Source: an uncultured Desulfomicrobiaceae bacterium
Lineage (GTDB): Bacteria > Desulfobacterota > Desulfovibrionia > Desulfovibrionales > Desulfomicrobiaceae
Reading direction: 5' to 3'
Assembly (NCBI GenBank): GCA_937989665.1
Contig: CALKRN010000009.1
Span: 26,565-90,564, forward strand
DNA length: 64,000 nucleotides
The translations under genes and the position numbers were made by a program. Positions within the stretch are counted from its first letter, which is position 1. Every line of letters begins with the position of its first letter. Shown here piece by piece: positions 46,526 through 55,437 of the stretch. A model generated the notes under the pieces. The model was not told the origin of the DNA. It ran no database searches and was given only the letters and a program-made list of their open reading frames with translations.

Positions 46526-46555
46526 TTGACAGGTGTAAAGGGGGGTGCGTAGAGG
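46526..46555 (+). promoter_or_regulatory. Candidate sigma-70 promoter of the qrc operon
   Basis: A perfect -35 hexamer TTGACA (46526-46531), 18-nt spacer and a poor -10 TAGAGG (46550-46555), about 60 nt before the qrcA start in an AT-rich gap. Confidence 0.4.
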
Positions 46556-46614
46556 TCCCCCTATTCTTTTGTGAGGTTTTTTCCAACATTGCAACGCGGT
46601 AGGAGGAGAGGACC

Positions 46615-47154
46615 GTGGCAAATTCCAAAAGCAGCGTCGTTCTGCCGTTTCTCGTGGGGGTTGTGGCGTCGCTGGTCCTGGGGTGGTGGGCGTTTCCGAA
46701 AGTGTTGTATAGTCAAAAGACCCAGCCCATCCGCTTTGACCATGTGGTGCACGTTGAGGGTCAGGCCATGACATGTGACCAATGTCACGTGTTCCGGGAG
46801 AATGGTTCGTTTGCCGGCTTGCCAACGACAGCGGCCTGTGCCGATTGCCATTCGGACGTTCAGGGCGAAGACCCGGACGAGCAGAAGTTCGTCACCGAGT
46901 ACGTGCAGAAGGGCAAGGAAGTGGAGTGGCTCGTCTATCAGTACCAACCGGACAATGTGTATTTCTCCCACATCGCCCACAAGAATTTGGAGTGCACTTC
47001 GTGCCATCTGGATGTGGCGAAGATGAGCACTCCGCCCGTGTATTATCAGAACCGCATCTCCGGCTATAGCAAAAACACCATGAAGATGTGGGAATGTGAG
47101 CGGTGTCATGCTCAGAGTGGCGCCAGTAACGCCTGCTTCGTATGCCATAAGTAG
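46615..47154 (+). CDS. qrcA: Menaquinone reductase multihaem cytochrome c subunit QrcA
   Basis: 179 residues. Periplasmic cytochrome that takes electrons from the type I cytochrome c3 pool and feeds the Qrc complex. An uncleaved N-terminal anchor (VVLPFLVGVVASLVLGWW) is followed by five CxxCH motifs: CDQCH, CADCH, CTSCH, CERCH and CFVCH. The characterised family is described as hexahaem, so a sixth, atypical site may exist. Start GTG with AGGAGGAGAGG. First gene of qrcABCD. Confidence 0.93.
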   Translation: MANSKSSVVLPFLVGVVASLVLGWWAFPKVLYSQKTQPIRFDHVVHVEGQAMTCDQCHVFRENGSFAGLPTTAACADCHSDVQGEDPDEQKFVTEYVQKGKEVEWLVYQYQPDNVYFSHIAHKNLECTSCHLDVAKMSTPPVYYQNRISGYSKNTMKMWECERCHAQSGASNACFVCHK

Positions 47155-47166
47155 AGGAGTGGGACG

Positions 47167-49209
47167 ATGGGACTTGATAGAAGAAGTTTCGTTGCGTTGG
47201 TGGCAGGTGGTGTTGTGGGCAGTCTCGCCACCCCGGTGGTGTGGAAGACCTTGGACGATATTTCCATTTGGTCGCAGAACTGGCCGTGGATCCCGCGGTT
47301 GCGGTATGGGGAAGAGAGTCTTGTGCCGTCGCTGTGCAAGCTCGGTGAGGGTGCCTACGGGGTTCAGGTGAAGCTTGTCGCCGGTCACCCGGTGGCGGCC
47401 TATGGCAACCCTGAACATCCGCTGAGCCTCGGCGGTATCTGTCCGTTGGGTGCCGCTAGTGTCCAACTTCTGTACAGCCCGGCCCGGGTGAAAAACCCGA
47501 AAAAGCGGGTGAATGGTGCCTTCGTCGATATTTCTTGGGACGAGGCCGAGGCTTTGCTTGCGGAGCAGCTCAAGGCTGCTGGGGCGGAGGTGGCCCTGGT
47601 AAGTGGCGACGATACCGGGACGGCGGCGGAAGTTTTGGCTGGTCTGGTGGCTGCCTTGGGATCGCAGGAGAGCTATTTTATGCCCTCGGAGGGCGCGGCA
47701 GCGGCTGCAGCCGTCGGACTTTTGGGCGGAGACGGTTTGGTGGGCTATGATGTAGAGGGAGCGAATTTTCTCCTCCTTCTTGGAGCAGACGCCTTGGGTT
47801 CTTCGGGCACAATGCTTCGCAACGCCAAAGCAGTGGCGGCAGGCCGGGAGCAGGGCGTGCGTGTCGTAGCTGTGGGGCCAGTTTTGACGGCAACTGCGGC
47901 TGTGGCCGACGCGTGGGTTCCCTGCAAGCCCGGGACGGAAGGGATGGTGGCCATGGCCCTGGCCAGTCTCATTGTGGAGAGCCGACCCGATGGAAAGGTG
48001 CCGGGTCTGGCCGATTTCCGCAAGCAAGTGGCGGCTTTTGCTCCCGACAAGGTGGCCGCGGCCACGGGTGTGCCGGTAGAAACGCTGCGCAGTCTGGCAA
48101 AGGAGCTTTTGAGCGCAAGCAAACCGCTTGTGGTCCCTGGGACGGCAGCAGGACAGGGGATGGCGGTGTCGGATGCGGCGGCGGCGTTGGCCGTGAATGT
48201 CCTCTTGGATCGCGTCAATGTGCCTGGCGGGGTAATGCTTCTGCCGTGGGGCCCCAAGGTCGTGGCCGCGGCTCCAGACCAAAAGACTATGCTGGCGCGT
48301 GACGTGTTGGGATATCTCGCCAAGGTAGCTGCAGGAACGACGTCCGCGCCCAAGGTCCTTCTCGTGCATGGGGCTAACCCCGCCTATGCCCTTCCGGACC
48401 TCAAGACCGCCCAAGCTGCGCTGGCAAAGGCCGGTTTTGTCGTCGCCTTGAGCTCGTTTATGGATGAGACGGCGGCTATGGCTCATCTCATCCTCCCCGA
48501 TAGCCTGACTTATGAGCGCTACGACGACGCCTATACCCCCTATGGTTCGGGACAGGCCAACTACACAGTGGCCGCACCTATCCTCAAACAGCCCCTGTTT
48601 GCCACCAAGGCAGCGGCGGATGTTGCCTTGAGCGTGGCTGCCCGGCTGGGCAAGGAGTTGGGCTTTGCCTCTTTTGAAGAGGTGCTCAAAGCGAAAGCCG
48701 AAGCCTTGGGTGCGGATTTTGAGACGGCGGCCACGGGGAGCGTGTGGCTGGGGAGCGAGTTTGTTCCTCAAAAACTCTCCCTCGCCAAAGTCCCAGCCCC
48801 GGGAGCACCCCACGGGAGTGAGACCACGGTGGTGGCAGTGGCCCAGCCGAAGATCGGCAGCACCAAGATTGCCACGCCGCCGTTTGGCACAAACGGGATC
48901 AGCCCTCGGGAGCTTCAGGGGAAAGATATGGTGGTGGCCATGAACAAAACCACCGCAGCCAAACTTGGGGTGCGTGCTGGCGATGCCGTGACCCTCTCGG
49001 GGGCTGGCGGTGAGTGCCGGGCCCGGGTGCGGGTCTTTGAGGGCGTGGTGGATGGTGCGGTCATGGCCCCCATGGGACTCGGCCATACCGCCTGGGATGC
49101 GTTTTCCAGAGGCAAGGGCGCCAACGTGTTTCAGATCCTCAGTGCCCAGGCGGACGTGGGAGGCGCCTCTCGCTTTGCCACTTCGCCGGTGGGCGTGCGC
49201 AAGGCGTAG
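47167..49209 (+). CDS. qrcB: Menaquinone reductase molybdopterin-oxidoreductase-like subunit QrcB
   Basis: 680 residues. Largest Qrc subunit, related to molybdopterin oxidoreductases but without cofactors. Twin-arginine signal LDRRSFVALVAGG directs export of a folded complex. The N-terminal Cys cluster for a [4Fe-4S] centre is absent; only scattered cysteines are seen. Family blocks: VPGTAAGQGMAVSDAAAA, DETAAMAHLILPDSLTYER and the C-terminal molybdopterin-binding-like domain (TAAKLGVRAGDAVTLSGAGG). Unusually Ala-rich. Sits 12 nt after qrcA. Confidence 0.93.
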   Translation: MGLDRRSFVALVAGGVVGSLATPVVWKTLDDISIWSQNWPWIPRLRYGEESLVPSLCKLGEGAYGVQVKLVAGHPVAAYGNPEHPLSLGGICPLGAASVQLLYSPARVKNPKKRVNGAFVDISWDEAEALLAEQLKAAGAEVALVSGDDTGTAAEVLAGLVAALGSQESYFMPSEGAAAAAAVGLLGGDGLVGYDVEGANFLLLLGADALGSSGTMLRNAKAVAAGREQGVRVVAVGPVLTATAAVADAWVPCKPGTEGMVAMALASLIVESRPDGKVPGLADFRKQVAAFAPDKVAAATGVPVETLRSLAKELLSASKPLVVPGTAAGQGMAVSDAAAALAVNVLLDRVNVPGGVMLLPWGPKVVAAAPDQKTMLARDVLGYLAKVAAGTTSAPKVLLVHGANPAYALPDLKTAQAALAKAGFVVALSSFMDETAAMAHLILPDSLTYERYDDAYTPYGSGQANYTVAAPILKQPLFATKAAADVALSVAARLGKELGFASFEEVLKAKAEALGADFETAATGSVWLGSEFVPQKLSLAKVPAPGAPHGSETTVVAVAQPKIGSTKIATPPFGTNGISPRELQGKDMVVAMNKTTAAKLGVRAGDAVTLSGAGGECRARVRVFEGVVDGAVMAPMGLGHTAWDAFSRGKGANVFQILSAQADVGGASRFATSPVGVRKA

Positions 49210-49249
49210 GCGTTCTCTTGTAAGTACCCTGGAAAAGAGAGGATAAGCG

Positions 49250-50023
49250 ATGCAACAGATGGAATTTAAAGTAAAATGGGGCATGGTCATCGACCTCGAC
49301 AAATGTACGGGGTGTGGTGCGTGTTCCGTTGCGTGTCGGGCGGAAAACAATATTCCGCCCATGGTGGATGCTTCGAACAAGCTCCGGACTACCGACTGGA
49401 TGAATATCTACGAACTCAATAATGGGAAGGCCTTCCCTCATTTCGAGGTTGCCTATCTACCGCGGCCGTGCATGCAGTGTGGGAAACCGTCGTGTTCGAC
49501 TGTGTGTCCGGTTGTCGCCACGACAAAAGATGAAGAAGGCGGAATTGTCAGCCAAGTTTATCCACGGTGCATTGGTTGCCGGTACTGTATGGCCGCCTGT
49601 CCCTACCATGCCCGCTACTTCAACTGGTTCGATCCTGTATGGCCAGAAGGGATGGAAAAGACCCTGACTCCCTATGTCTCGGCGCGTCCTCGCGGTGTGG
49701 TGGAAAAATGCACTTTTTGCCATCATCGGTACAATGCGGCCAAAGAACAGGCCCGTCAGAATGGGACTGACCCCCTGGATCTGCCGGAAGATGCCTACAT
49801 CCCGGCCTGCGTCGAGGCCTGTCCCTCTGGGGCCATGGTGTTTGGCAACCTCAACAATCCCGAGCATCGGGTAAGCAAGCTTGCCGCCACCAAGTATGCC
49901 TTCCGCCTCCTCGTGCGGCTGGGCACTGACCCACAGGTGTACTACTACTCCAAGCGGGACTGGGTGCGGCAGTTGGGTGACAATTACCTGCAGAAGGAAT
50001 TGAAGGGAGGCGAGCATGTCTGA
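49250..50023 (+). CDS. qrcC: Menaquinone reductase iron-sulfur subunit QrcC
   Basis: 257 residues. Periplasmic ferredoxin-like electron conduit to QrcD, without its own signal, so it is co-exported with QrcB. Four Cys motifs: CTGCGACSVACRAEN, CMQCGKPSCSTVCP, CIGCRYCMAACP and a fourth set (CTFC, later CVEACP), consistent with several [4Fe-4S]/[3Fe-4S] clusters as in PsrB/NrfC. ATG after AGAGGATAAGCG. Overlaps qrcD by 8 nt. Confidence 0.95.
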   Translation: MQQMEFKVKWGMVIDLDKCTGCGACSVACRAENNIPPMVDASNKLRTTDWMNIYELNNGKAFPHFEVAYLPRPCMQCGKPSCSTVCPVVATTKDEEGGIVSQVYPRCIGCRYCMAACPYHARYFNWFDPVWPEGMEKTLTPYVSARPRGVVEKCTFCHHRYNAAKEQARQNGTDPLDLPEDAYIPACVEACPSGAMVFGNLNNPEHRVSKLAATKYAFRLLVRLGTDPQVYYYSKRDWVRQLGDNYLQKELKGGEHV

Positions 50024-51251
50024 GCGAGAGTTCTGGCCCGAGGGGGTAGAACGTTGCGAGCTGGGCAAATTTTTAGCTTGGCTCGGTTTTATCTCTATCT
50101 TTCTCTTATGGGGCCTGTATGGAGCCTATAAGGTCCTCGGCACAGGGATTGGCGTGACTGCACTGGATAATTATTTCGGTTTCGGTCTCTGGATTACCTT
50201 TGACTTGGCGGTTATTGCCTTGGGTGCAGGCGCGTTCTTTTCAGGCTTTTTGCGCTATATCATGCGCATCGATGAGCTCAAAAACATTATCAACCTCGCG
50301 GTGATTGTGGGCTTTCTCTGCTATTCGGGCGCCATGCTCATCCTCGTGCTCGATATCGGCCAGCCGTTGCGGGCTTGGTTTGGCTATTGGCATCCCAATG
50401 TCCATTCCATGCTCACGGAAGTCATTTTCTGCATTACTTGCTACTGCACGGTGCTTATTATTGAGTATGTACCGCTGATCTTAGAAAACCGGCAGATCGC
50501 CAAGAACCGTTTCTGCCATCATTTGGCCCATAATTTCCATGTCTATATGCCGCTTTTTGCCGGGATCGGGACGTTCCTTTCCACTTTCCATCAGGGTTCT
50601 CTGGGCGGCATGTACGGAGTGCTCTTTGGCCGTCCCTTTGTGTACCGGGAAGGCTTTTTTATCTGGCCATGGACGTTCTTCCTCTTCGTAGCCTCGGCGA
50701 TTGCTTCGGGTCCGGCATTCACCATGCTCTGTGCGACGTTCATGGAATGGATTACTGGACGCAAGCTGGTGAGCTACGAGACTAAAAAACTCATGGGCAA
50801 GATCGCCGGCCTACTCTTGTGCTTCTACATGTTCTTTAAAATCATTGATACCTATGCCTGGGCCAATGGGATTTTACCGGGCATGGGGCTCACTTTCGAC
50901 CAGATGTACAATAGTGCCTTTGGATATGGAAAAACGTGGCTCTGGCTAGAGCTTTTCTGGTGTGGTGTTATTCCGGCCATTATGCTGGTAACCCCCGCGG
51001 TGCGGGAGCGCCCCGCATTGCTCTATCTTGCTGCCATCTTGGATTGTGTGGGCATCGTGATCAATCGGTTTGTCTTTACAGTGCAGGCCCTCGCCATTCC
51101 AGTCATGCCTTTTGACCAGTGGTTCTCCTACTTTCCCAATTGGGCGGAATGGTCCACCTCGCTCATGATCGTCGCGTACGGTTTTCTCGTCATGAGCCTT
51201 TCCTATCGCTACTTGCCCATCTTCCCCCAGGAACGGGCCCTGAACCGCTAA
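50016..51251 (+). CDS. qrcD: Menaquinone reductase integral membrane subunit QrcD
   Basis: 411 residues, NrfD/PsrC family, about ten TM helices (first: FLAWLGFISIFLLWGLYGAY). It holds the menaquinone site on the periplasmic side. Characteristic blocks are NYFGFGLWITFDLAVIALGA and a long C-terminal segment with WFSYFPNWAEWSTSL. Together with QrcABC it completes the module that couples periplasmic H2 or formate oxidation, through cytochrome c3, to the menaquinone pool that drives sulfate reduction via QmoABC. A UUCG-loop terminator follows. Confidence 0.95.
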   Translation: MSEREFWPEGVERCELGKFLAWLGFISIFLLWGLYGAYKVLGTGIGVTALDNYFGFGLWITFDLAVIALGAGAFFSGFLRYIMRIDELKNIINLAVIVGFLCYSGAMLILVLDIGQPLRAWFGYWHPNVHSMLTEVIFCITCYCTVLIIEYVPLILENRQIAKNRFCHHLAHNFHVYMPLFAGIGTFLSTFHQGSLGGMYGVLFGRPFVYREGFFIWPWTFFLFVASAIASGPAFTMLCATFMEWITGRKLVSYETKKLMGKIAGLLLCFYMFFKIIDTYAWANGILPGMGLTFDQMYNSAFGYGKTWLWLELFWCGVIPAIMLVTPAVRERPALLYLAAILDCVGIVINRFVFTVQALAIPVMPFDQWFSYFPNWAEWSTSLMIVAYGFLVMSLSYRYLPIFPQERALNR

Positions 51252-51279
51252 CGGTCCTGTGGGCTTTTGCGTAGTATAT

Positions 51280-51314
51280 CCAAAGGCCGCCTTCGGGTGG
51301 CCTTTGGTCTGTTT
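51280..51314 (+). terminator. Terminator hairpin after qrcD
   Basis: CCAAAGGCCGCC (51280-51291) pairs with GGTGGCCTTTGG (51296-51307), one G-U, closed by a TTCG tetraloop. TCTGTTT follows; the stem is very strong though the T-tract is broken. It separates qrcABCD from moaA. Confidence 0.75.
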
Positions 51315-51364
51315 GACACTCCCGGCAGGGGCCTCTATGGCCATCGCCACCTGGGGAGGTCATC

Positions 51365-52357
51365 ATGCTCATGGATCGTCATGGCCGTACCGTGAGTTAT
51401 CTGCGGCTCAGCGTTACCGATCGGTGTAATCTGCGTTGTCTCTACTGCCGGCCTGCCGAGAGCGTCTCGTACATCCCGCACGAACAGATCCTCACGTACG
51501 AGGAGATGACTGAGATCGTGGCCGTGGCGCAGTCCTTGGGGGTCCACAAAGTGCGGCTCACAGGGGGGGAACCCTTTGCCCGTCGGGATTTTATCCCGTT
51601 TGTCGCCCAGCTTCATGAGCGGTTTCCGGGCTTGGATCTGCGCATTACCACCAATGCCACGCTCCTTGGCGGGCGGATGCCAGAGCTCAAGGCCGCAGGT
51701 ATCCGCACCCTCAATATCTCGCTCGATACCCTCGATGCGACCACGTTTGCCGCTATTACCGGCGTCGATGTCCATGCCAAGGTCCTGGCGGCGGTGGACG
51801 AGGCCTTGGCTGCCGGCATTCGGGTGAAGATCAACGCCGTGGCCTTGCGTGGCTTCAACGACACGGAACTGCCGGCATTTATGGACTTTGCCCGGCGCTA
51901 CGGCATCGATGTCCGGTTTATCGAGTTCATGCCCATTGGCTACGCGTGCCGGTGGAGTGAAGCCAATTTTTGGCCAGCAGAAGAGATCGTGGCCGCGCTC
52001 CAGCGCTTGGGGCCGCTGCTGCCCGAGACCAATGCTGACCCCCACAGCGGACCAGCCCGGATGTACCGCATCGCGGGCAGCGATGGTCGGGTGGGGGTGA
52101 TTTCTGCGGTGAGCCACCATTTTTGCGCTAGCTGTAACCGCCTGCGGGTGACCTGCGATGGTCGGCTGCGCACCTGTCTTTTTTCTGACAAGGACTATGA
52201 TGTCCTCGGGGTGCTGCGTCGGCCCGACTACCAGCGGGAAATGCTCAAGGAGCTTGTGGCACAGGCCAATGAAGAAAAACCTCTGGGCTTTGAGCTCCTC
52301 GCGGCGCGGCGGCGCAAGGCGGTCTGCCAGCGGGTCATGAGTGCCATTGGCGGTTAG
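51365..52357 (+). CDS. moaA: GTP 3',8-cyclase MoaA
   Basis: 330 residues. Radical SAM enzyme starting molybdenum cofactor synthesis from GTP. N-terminal SAM cluster motif TDRCNLRCLYC, RLTGGEPFARRDF, and the C-terminal second cluster (HFCASCNRLRVTCDGRLRTC). It ends in GG, as needed for the C-terminal tail that enters the active site. ATG follows GGGGAGGT. It follows qrcD but is separated by a terminator. Other moa genes are not in the window. Confidence 0.97.
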   Translation: MLMDRHGRTVSYLRLSVTDRCNLRCLYCRPAESVSYIPHEQILTYEEMTEIVAVAQSLGVHKVRLTGGEPFARRDFIPFVAQLHERFPGLDLRITTNATLLGGRMPELKAAGIRTLNISLDTLDATTFAAITGVDVHAKVLAAVDEALAAGIRVKINAVALRGFNDTELPAFMDFARRYGIDVRFIEFMPIGYACRWSEANFWPAEEIVAALQRLGPLLPETNADPHSGPARMYRIAGSDGRVGVISAVSHHFCASCNRLRVTCDGRLRTCLFSDKDYDVLGVLRRPDYQREMLKELVAQANEEKPLGFELLAARRRKAVCQRVMSAIGG

Positions 52358-52751
52358 ATAGAGTAACGATTGGGGGCGTCGGTTCGTCGTGGGGGCGAGC
52401 TGCTCTGGCCGCATGGGCGCATGGGCGTTGTGGCAAGCAGGCTGGGGGGCGTCAGTTTGTCGGCAGTGCTGTTGACAGGGGCCTGGCGCTCGGCACCCAG
52501 GCCAGGCGTCGGGTCCGATTGTCGGCCTTTTGGCGCGATGGCCGAGGGGCGCTGCTGCCATTGCCAGTCCCCGACGCGCAGATGATGAAAACGTATGGCG
52601 GCGAGCCCTGGAGGCTGCCGTCGATGCGTGTCCCCGGCCATTGCTGTGGCACGCGCAGCTACGTTTGAGGTCCTGCGGCGGCCGCTCCTGGTGGCTGTCC
52701 TCGAAGTTGGCGTGTGCGGCGCTGCGGCAAGCAGCCGATGCCTTCCCTGGG
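52358..52751. other. Unassigned gap between moaA and a hypothetical gene
   Basis: About 390 GC-rich bases. All frames contain open stretches, but none has a start with a ribosome site or a recognisable domain. Two plus-strand frames read protein-like and would join only by a frameshift near 52585, so a decayed gene is possible. No RNA gene, terminator or repeat seen. Confidence 0.35.
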
Positions 52752-53180
52752 CTACGAGGCGTGTTCCTTCTTCTTTGGAGAGTGTCCGGCGGTGGCACCG
52801 GCAGGAAGGCGCGGGCGGTGGCGCACAAGGCGGTCCACCTCCTCGGGGGTGGCAGGAATGGCAAGAAGCGGGGCGCTTCCTTGGAGGGCAGCGTCGAGGT
52901 CATGCGTTTCGATGTGGTGGTCCGCTCCAAAGGCGTCTTCTTGCAGGGCCAGGTAGGCGGTTTTGGCAAAGGCCCGGGTGCGGGCCCACCAGCGTCGGCC
53001 TTTGTGCTCCCAGAAGCGTTGGGCACTGGCATAAGTGTAGAGGCCAGCGCAGGCGAGAGCGGCCAGGTTGGTGCGGAGGGCTGTTTTGAAGGCCTGGGAG
53101 ACCAAGGCCTGGGCCTCGCGCACTGCAGCGCGGGTTTCGGGGCGAACGGCCGGGAGTTTGGACTCGGACTTCGGGGGCAT
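52752..53180 (-). CDS. Hypothetical protein
   Basis: 142 residues. Not recognised. Start ATG 53180 is preceded by GCGAGG with good spacing. The sequence is helical and Ala/Arg-rich (RPETRAAVREAQALVSQAFK, then LAALACAGLYTYASAQRFWE), with a possible short hydrophobic helix near residues 38-50 and a C-terminal tail rich in Pro and basic residues. It lies antisense to the upstream extension of phoH and diverges from phoH by 75 nt. The choice of this strand rests on codon pattern and the ribosome site, so confidence is moderate. Confidence 0.55.
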   Translation of the reverse strand: MPPKSESKLPAVRPETRAAVREAQALVSQAFKTALRTNLAALACAGLYTYASAQRFWEHKGRRWWARTRAFAKTAYLALQEDAFGADHHIETHDLDAALQGSAPLLAIPATPEEVDRLVRHRPRLPAGATAGHSPKKKEHAS

Positions 53181-53255
53181 GGGACCTCGCAAAGGACGTG
53201 GGTGGGTTGTGCCTTTAGGCCGGAGATTGGGCTTTGGCAACGGACGGAGCGTGTC

Positions 53256-54254
53256 GTGGAGCGGGAAATCAAGTTGGGTGATGCGGAGGTGGCCCGGGAG
53301 GTGGGTGGCCCCGGGGGGGCGTTTTTGGAGATGGTAGCCGGCATGACCGGCCTAGCCATCAGCAGCCGAGGGACCACGGTGTGCCTCTCTGGAGATGATC
53401 CCATCATGATCGATGTCGTGGCGGCATTTTTTGCCCAGGTGGCCGAGGTCGTGCGAGGGGGCTACCGCCTCTTTGACCGGGACATCGAGCAGGGGCTGCG
53501 CCTATTGCTCCGCGATCCCCAGGCCCGGCTCATTCAGTACTATCGAGACTCGGCATTTGTCGTGTCGGGACGCAAATCGGTCATGCCCAAGACCGCTCGG
53601 CAGCGGGAATACATTCAAGCCTTGCGGGAGAGTGATTTGACCCTCGGCATCGGTCCGGCAGGCACGGGCAAGACCTATCTGGCGGTGGCGGTCGGGGTGG
53701 GGCTCTTTCTTCAGAAACGGGTGAAACGTCTGGTACTGACTCGGCCAGCGGTGGAGGCTGGGGAAAAGCTTGGTTTTCTGCCCGGCGACCTTGTGGAGAA
53801 GGTCAATCCGTACTTGCGTCCCCTCTATGATGCCCTCCACGACATGTTCGATCCAGGGCGCGTCCAGGAGATGCTCGCCGCTGGCACCCTTGAGATTGCC
53901 CCGCTGGCGTTCATGCGCGGACGCACCCTCAACGACGCCTATATCATCCTCGATGAGGCCCAAAATACGACGCCCGAGCAGATGAAGATGTTTTTGACCC
54001 GCCTCGGTTACGGCGCTCGGGCCGTGGTGACCGGTGATGTCACCCAGATTGACCTCCCGAGCCACGTGGAGTCTGGTCTCGTGGAGGCGGTTACGGTGCT
54101 CCAGGATGTTCCGGGGGTGGCGGTCGTGCACTTTGACCAAGCCGACGTCATCCGCCATCCCTTAGTGGGACGCATCGTTGAGGCCTATGCCCGTCACGCC
54201 GCGCGGGCTCCTCTCCCAGCCAAGGGTGCCCCCCATGGACATCGCCGTCGATAG
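53256..54254 (+). CDS. phoH: PhoH-like ATPase (YbeZ/PhoL type)
   Basis: 332 residues. P-loop ATPase of the PhoH family, linked to RNA metabolism and ribosome maturation with YbeY. An N-terminal KH-like region is followed by KTARQREYIQAL, Walker A GPAGTGKTY, LTRPAVEAGEKLGFLPGDL, Walker B YIILDEAQN and VTGDVTQIDLP. Start GTG 53256 with GGAG 6 nt upstream gives the standard length; the reading frame is open much further upstream but there the opposite strand is likelier. Overlaps ybeY by 20 nt. Confidence 0.93.
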   Translation: MEREIKLGDAEVAREVGGPGGAFLEMVAGMTGLAISSRGTTVCLSGDDPIMIDVVAAFFAQVAEVVRGGYRLFDRDIEQGLRLLLRDPQARLIQYYRDSAFVVSGRKSVMPKTARQREYIQALRESDLTLGIGPAGTGKTYLAVAVGVGLFLQKRVKRLVLTRPAVEAGEKLGFLPGDLVEKVNPYLRPLYDALHDMFDPGRVQEMLAAGTLEIAPLAFMRGRTLNDAYIILDEAQNTTPEQMKMFLTRLGYGARAVVTGDVTQIDLPSHVESGLVEAVTVLQDVPGVAVVHFDQADVIRHPLVGRIVEAYARHAARAPLPAKGAPHGHRRR

Positions 54255-54666
54255 TCCCTTGGATCCGCGCCTGCCGTTTTCTCCTCGGGAGCTGCGGCAG
54301 ATCCTGAGGTGTTTGGCGCAGGTGTTGCATATCTCCCTTACGGGGCTATGCGTGCGCATTACGGAGGATCGCGTCATGGCCGAGCTGCATCAGCGTTTTG
54401 CCGGTGGCCTTGGTCCCACCAATGTGCTCAGTTTTCCGGCTACAGAACCTGGGCGACTGGGGGATATGGTGCTCTCGGCGGAAACCGTGGTTCGGGAGGC
54501 AGAGCTCTACCTCCAGCCGTATCGGGACTATGCCGTGCGTTTGCTGGCCCATGGATTGCTTCATTTGGCCGGGGTGCCTCATGGCCCAGCCATGGAGGAG
54601 CAGACCGAGCGGGCCGTGGCCCTGTGTGGAGAAGAAGCATCAGACTGGGCCTGGGGCGAGCCCTAA
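54235..54666 (+). CDS. ybeY: Endoribonuclease / rRNA maturation factor YbeY
   Basis: 143 residues. Zinc-dependent endonuclease for 16S rRNA 3' maturation and ribosome quality control. The catalytic zinc motif is the three-His block HGLLHLAGVPHG. Upstream TNVLSFPATEP corresponds to the family TDVLSFP strand. The ATG 54235 lies within the phoH 3' end, the conserved phoH-ybeY arrangement. Ribosome site weak (AAGGG), so coupled translation is likely. Confidence 0.93.
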   Translation: MDIAVDSPLDPRLPFSPRELRQILRCLAQVLHISLTGLCVRITEDRVMAELHQRFAGGLGPTNVLSFPATEPGRLGDMVLSAETVVREAELYLQPYRDYAVRLLAHGLLHLAGVPHGPAMEEQTERAVALCGEEASDWAWGEP

Positions 54667-54676
54667 AGGAGGGGCC

Positions 54677-55306
54677 ATGCGACTGTTGGCGGTGGGACTC
54701 ATTTTTCTCGTGGCCGCCTGCGCCACGCCGACGCAGACGGTATGGCATCTTCACGGGGCGACAGTGTTCACAGATAATCCGGTTGTCCTCGGCCCGCTTG
54801 AGGAGTTTGTCGTGCCGCAAAATGAAGCCGACGCCCCGGAGCGGGCGCTCATGTTCCCGATGGCCTTAGAGGGAGATGCGGCACGCCGTCGGGAAGTGGG
54901 CGTGGGGCTCTCGGCACGTTTGGTGGAGGTGTGGCGGGGCATGGGAGTCTTCTCGGCCCTGGAGTTGGATACGGAAACCCGGGTTATGAGTCGGGCCCAG
55001 GCCCTCGCTTTGGCCCAGTCCAGGGGGGCCAATGTCCTCTTGTGGGGGCATCTGGCACCGGTCTTCCTGGGGGGAGGGCTGGGGCGAACGGAGATCGGTG
55101 TGCGCCTCGAGGCCATATGGGTGGCAACCGGGCAGACATACTGGGCCGCGGCTCAAGCCGGGGTGCTGGAGGGCGGGCCAGTCCAGGATTACGTCCTTGC
55201 CCGGCAACAGCCTCGCTTGCCGCGTTATCCCGAGGCCACGGTGATGGCCGCCCTCGCCGAGAGTCTGGGGCGTGCCTATCTCGCCCATGGCGGCGGGCTG
55301 CGGTGA
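54677..55306 (+). CDS. Lipoprotein of unknown function
   Basis: 209 residues. Lipoprotein signal with lipobox V-A-A-C (MRLLAVGLIFLVAAC), ATG after AAAGGAGGGG. The mature part alternates strands and helices (ANVLLWGHLAPVFLGGGLGR, then TEIGVRLEAIWVATGQTYWA) in a pattern like the CsgG/LpoB/FlgO-type periplasmic domains. I do not assign a function. It lies 10 nt after ybeY and probably shares its transcript. Outer-membrane location is likely, since there is no Asp at the +2 position (Ala follows Cys). Confidence 0.82.
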   Translation: MRLLAVGLIFLVAACATPTQTVWHLHGATVFTDNPVVLGPLEEFVVPQNEADAPERALMFPMALEGDAARRREVGVGLSARLVEVWRGMGVFSALELDTETRVMSRAQALALAQSRGANVLLWGHLAPVFLGGGLGRTEIGVRLEAIWVATGQTYWAAAQAGVLEGGPVQDYVLARQQPRLPRYPEATVMAALAESLGRAYLAHGGGLR

Positions 55307-55437
55307 CTTTACACGAGGCCGCAAGCCGCGGGCGCCCGTCAGACCCGCTCCCCAGTGGGCATGGGCAGTGGCTTTACAAGGGGCAGCAACCCTCGGTAGC
55401 GGGGCTTCTTCTTGCAACCTTTACCCGGGGCACGCCC

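Noticed and set aside
47167..49209. QrcB as an active molybdenum enzyme
   Set aside because: The N-terminal Fe-S cysteine cluster is missing and the family is known to lack the cofactor; the nearby moaA is behind a terminator.
46561..49380. A 939-codon open frame antisense to qrcA and qrcB
   Set aside because: Long antisense frames are expected in GC-rich coding DNA. The plus strand encodes clear Qrc subunits with haem motifs and a Tat signal.
51350..51364. ACCTGGGGAGGT self-pairing at the moaA ribosome site as a riboswitch element
   Set aside because: Only four base pairs and no larger conserved structure such as the Moco RNA motif is visible in the 110-base leader.
52530..53255. Extension of the phoH frame by about 240 codons upstream
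   Set aside because: The conserved protein begins near 53256 with a good GGAG site; the extension is antisense to a likelier gene and has no domain.
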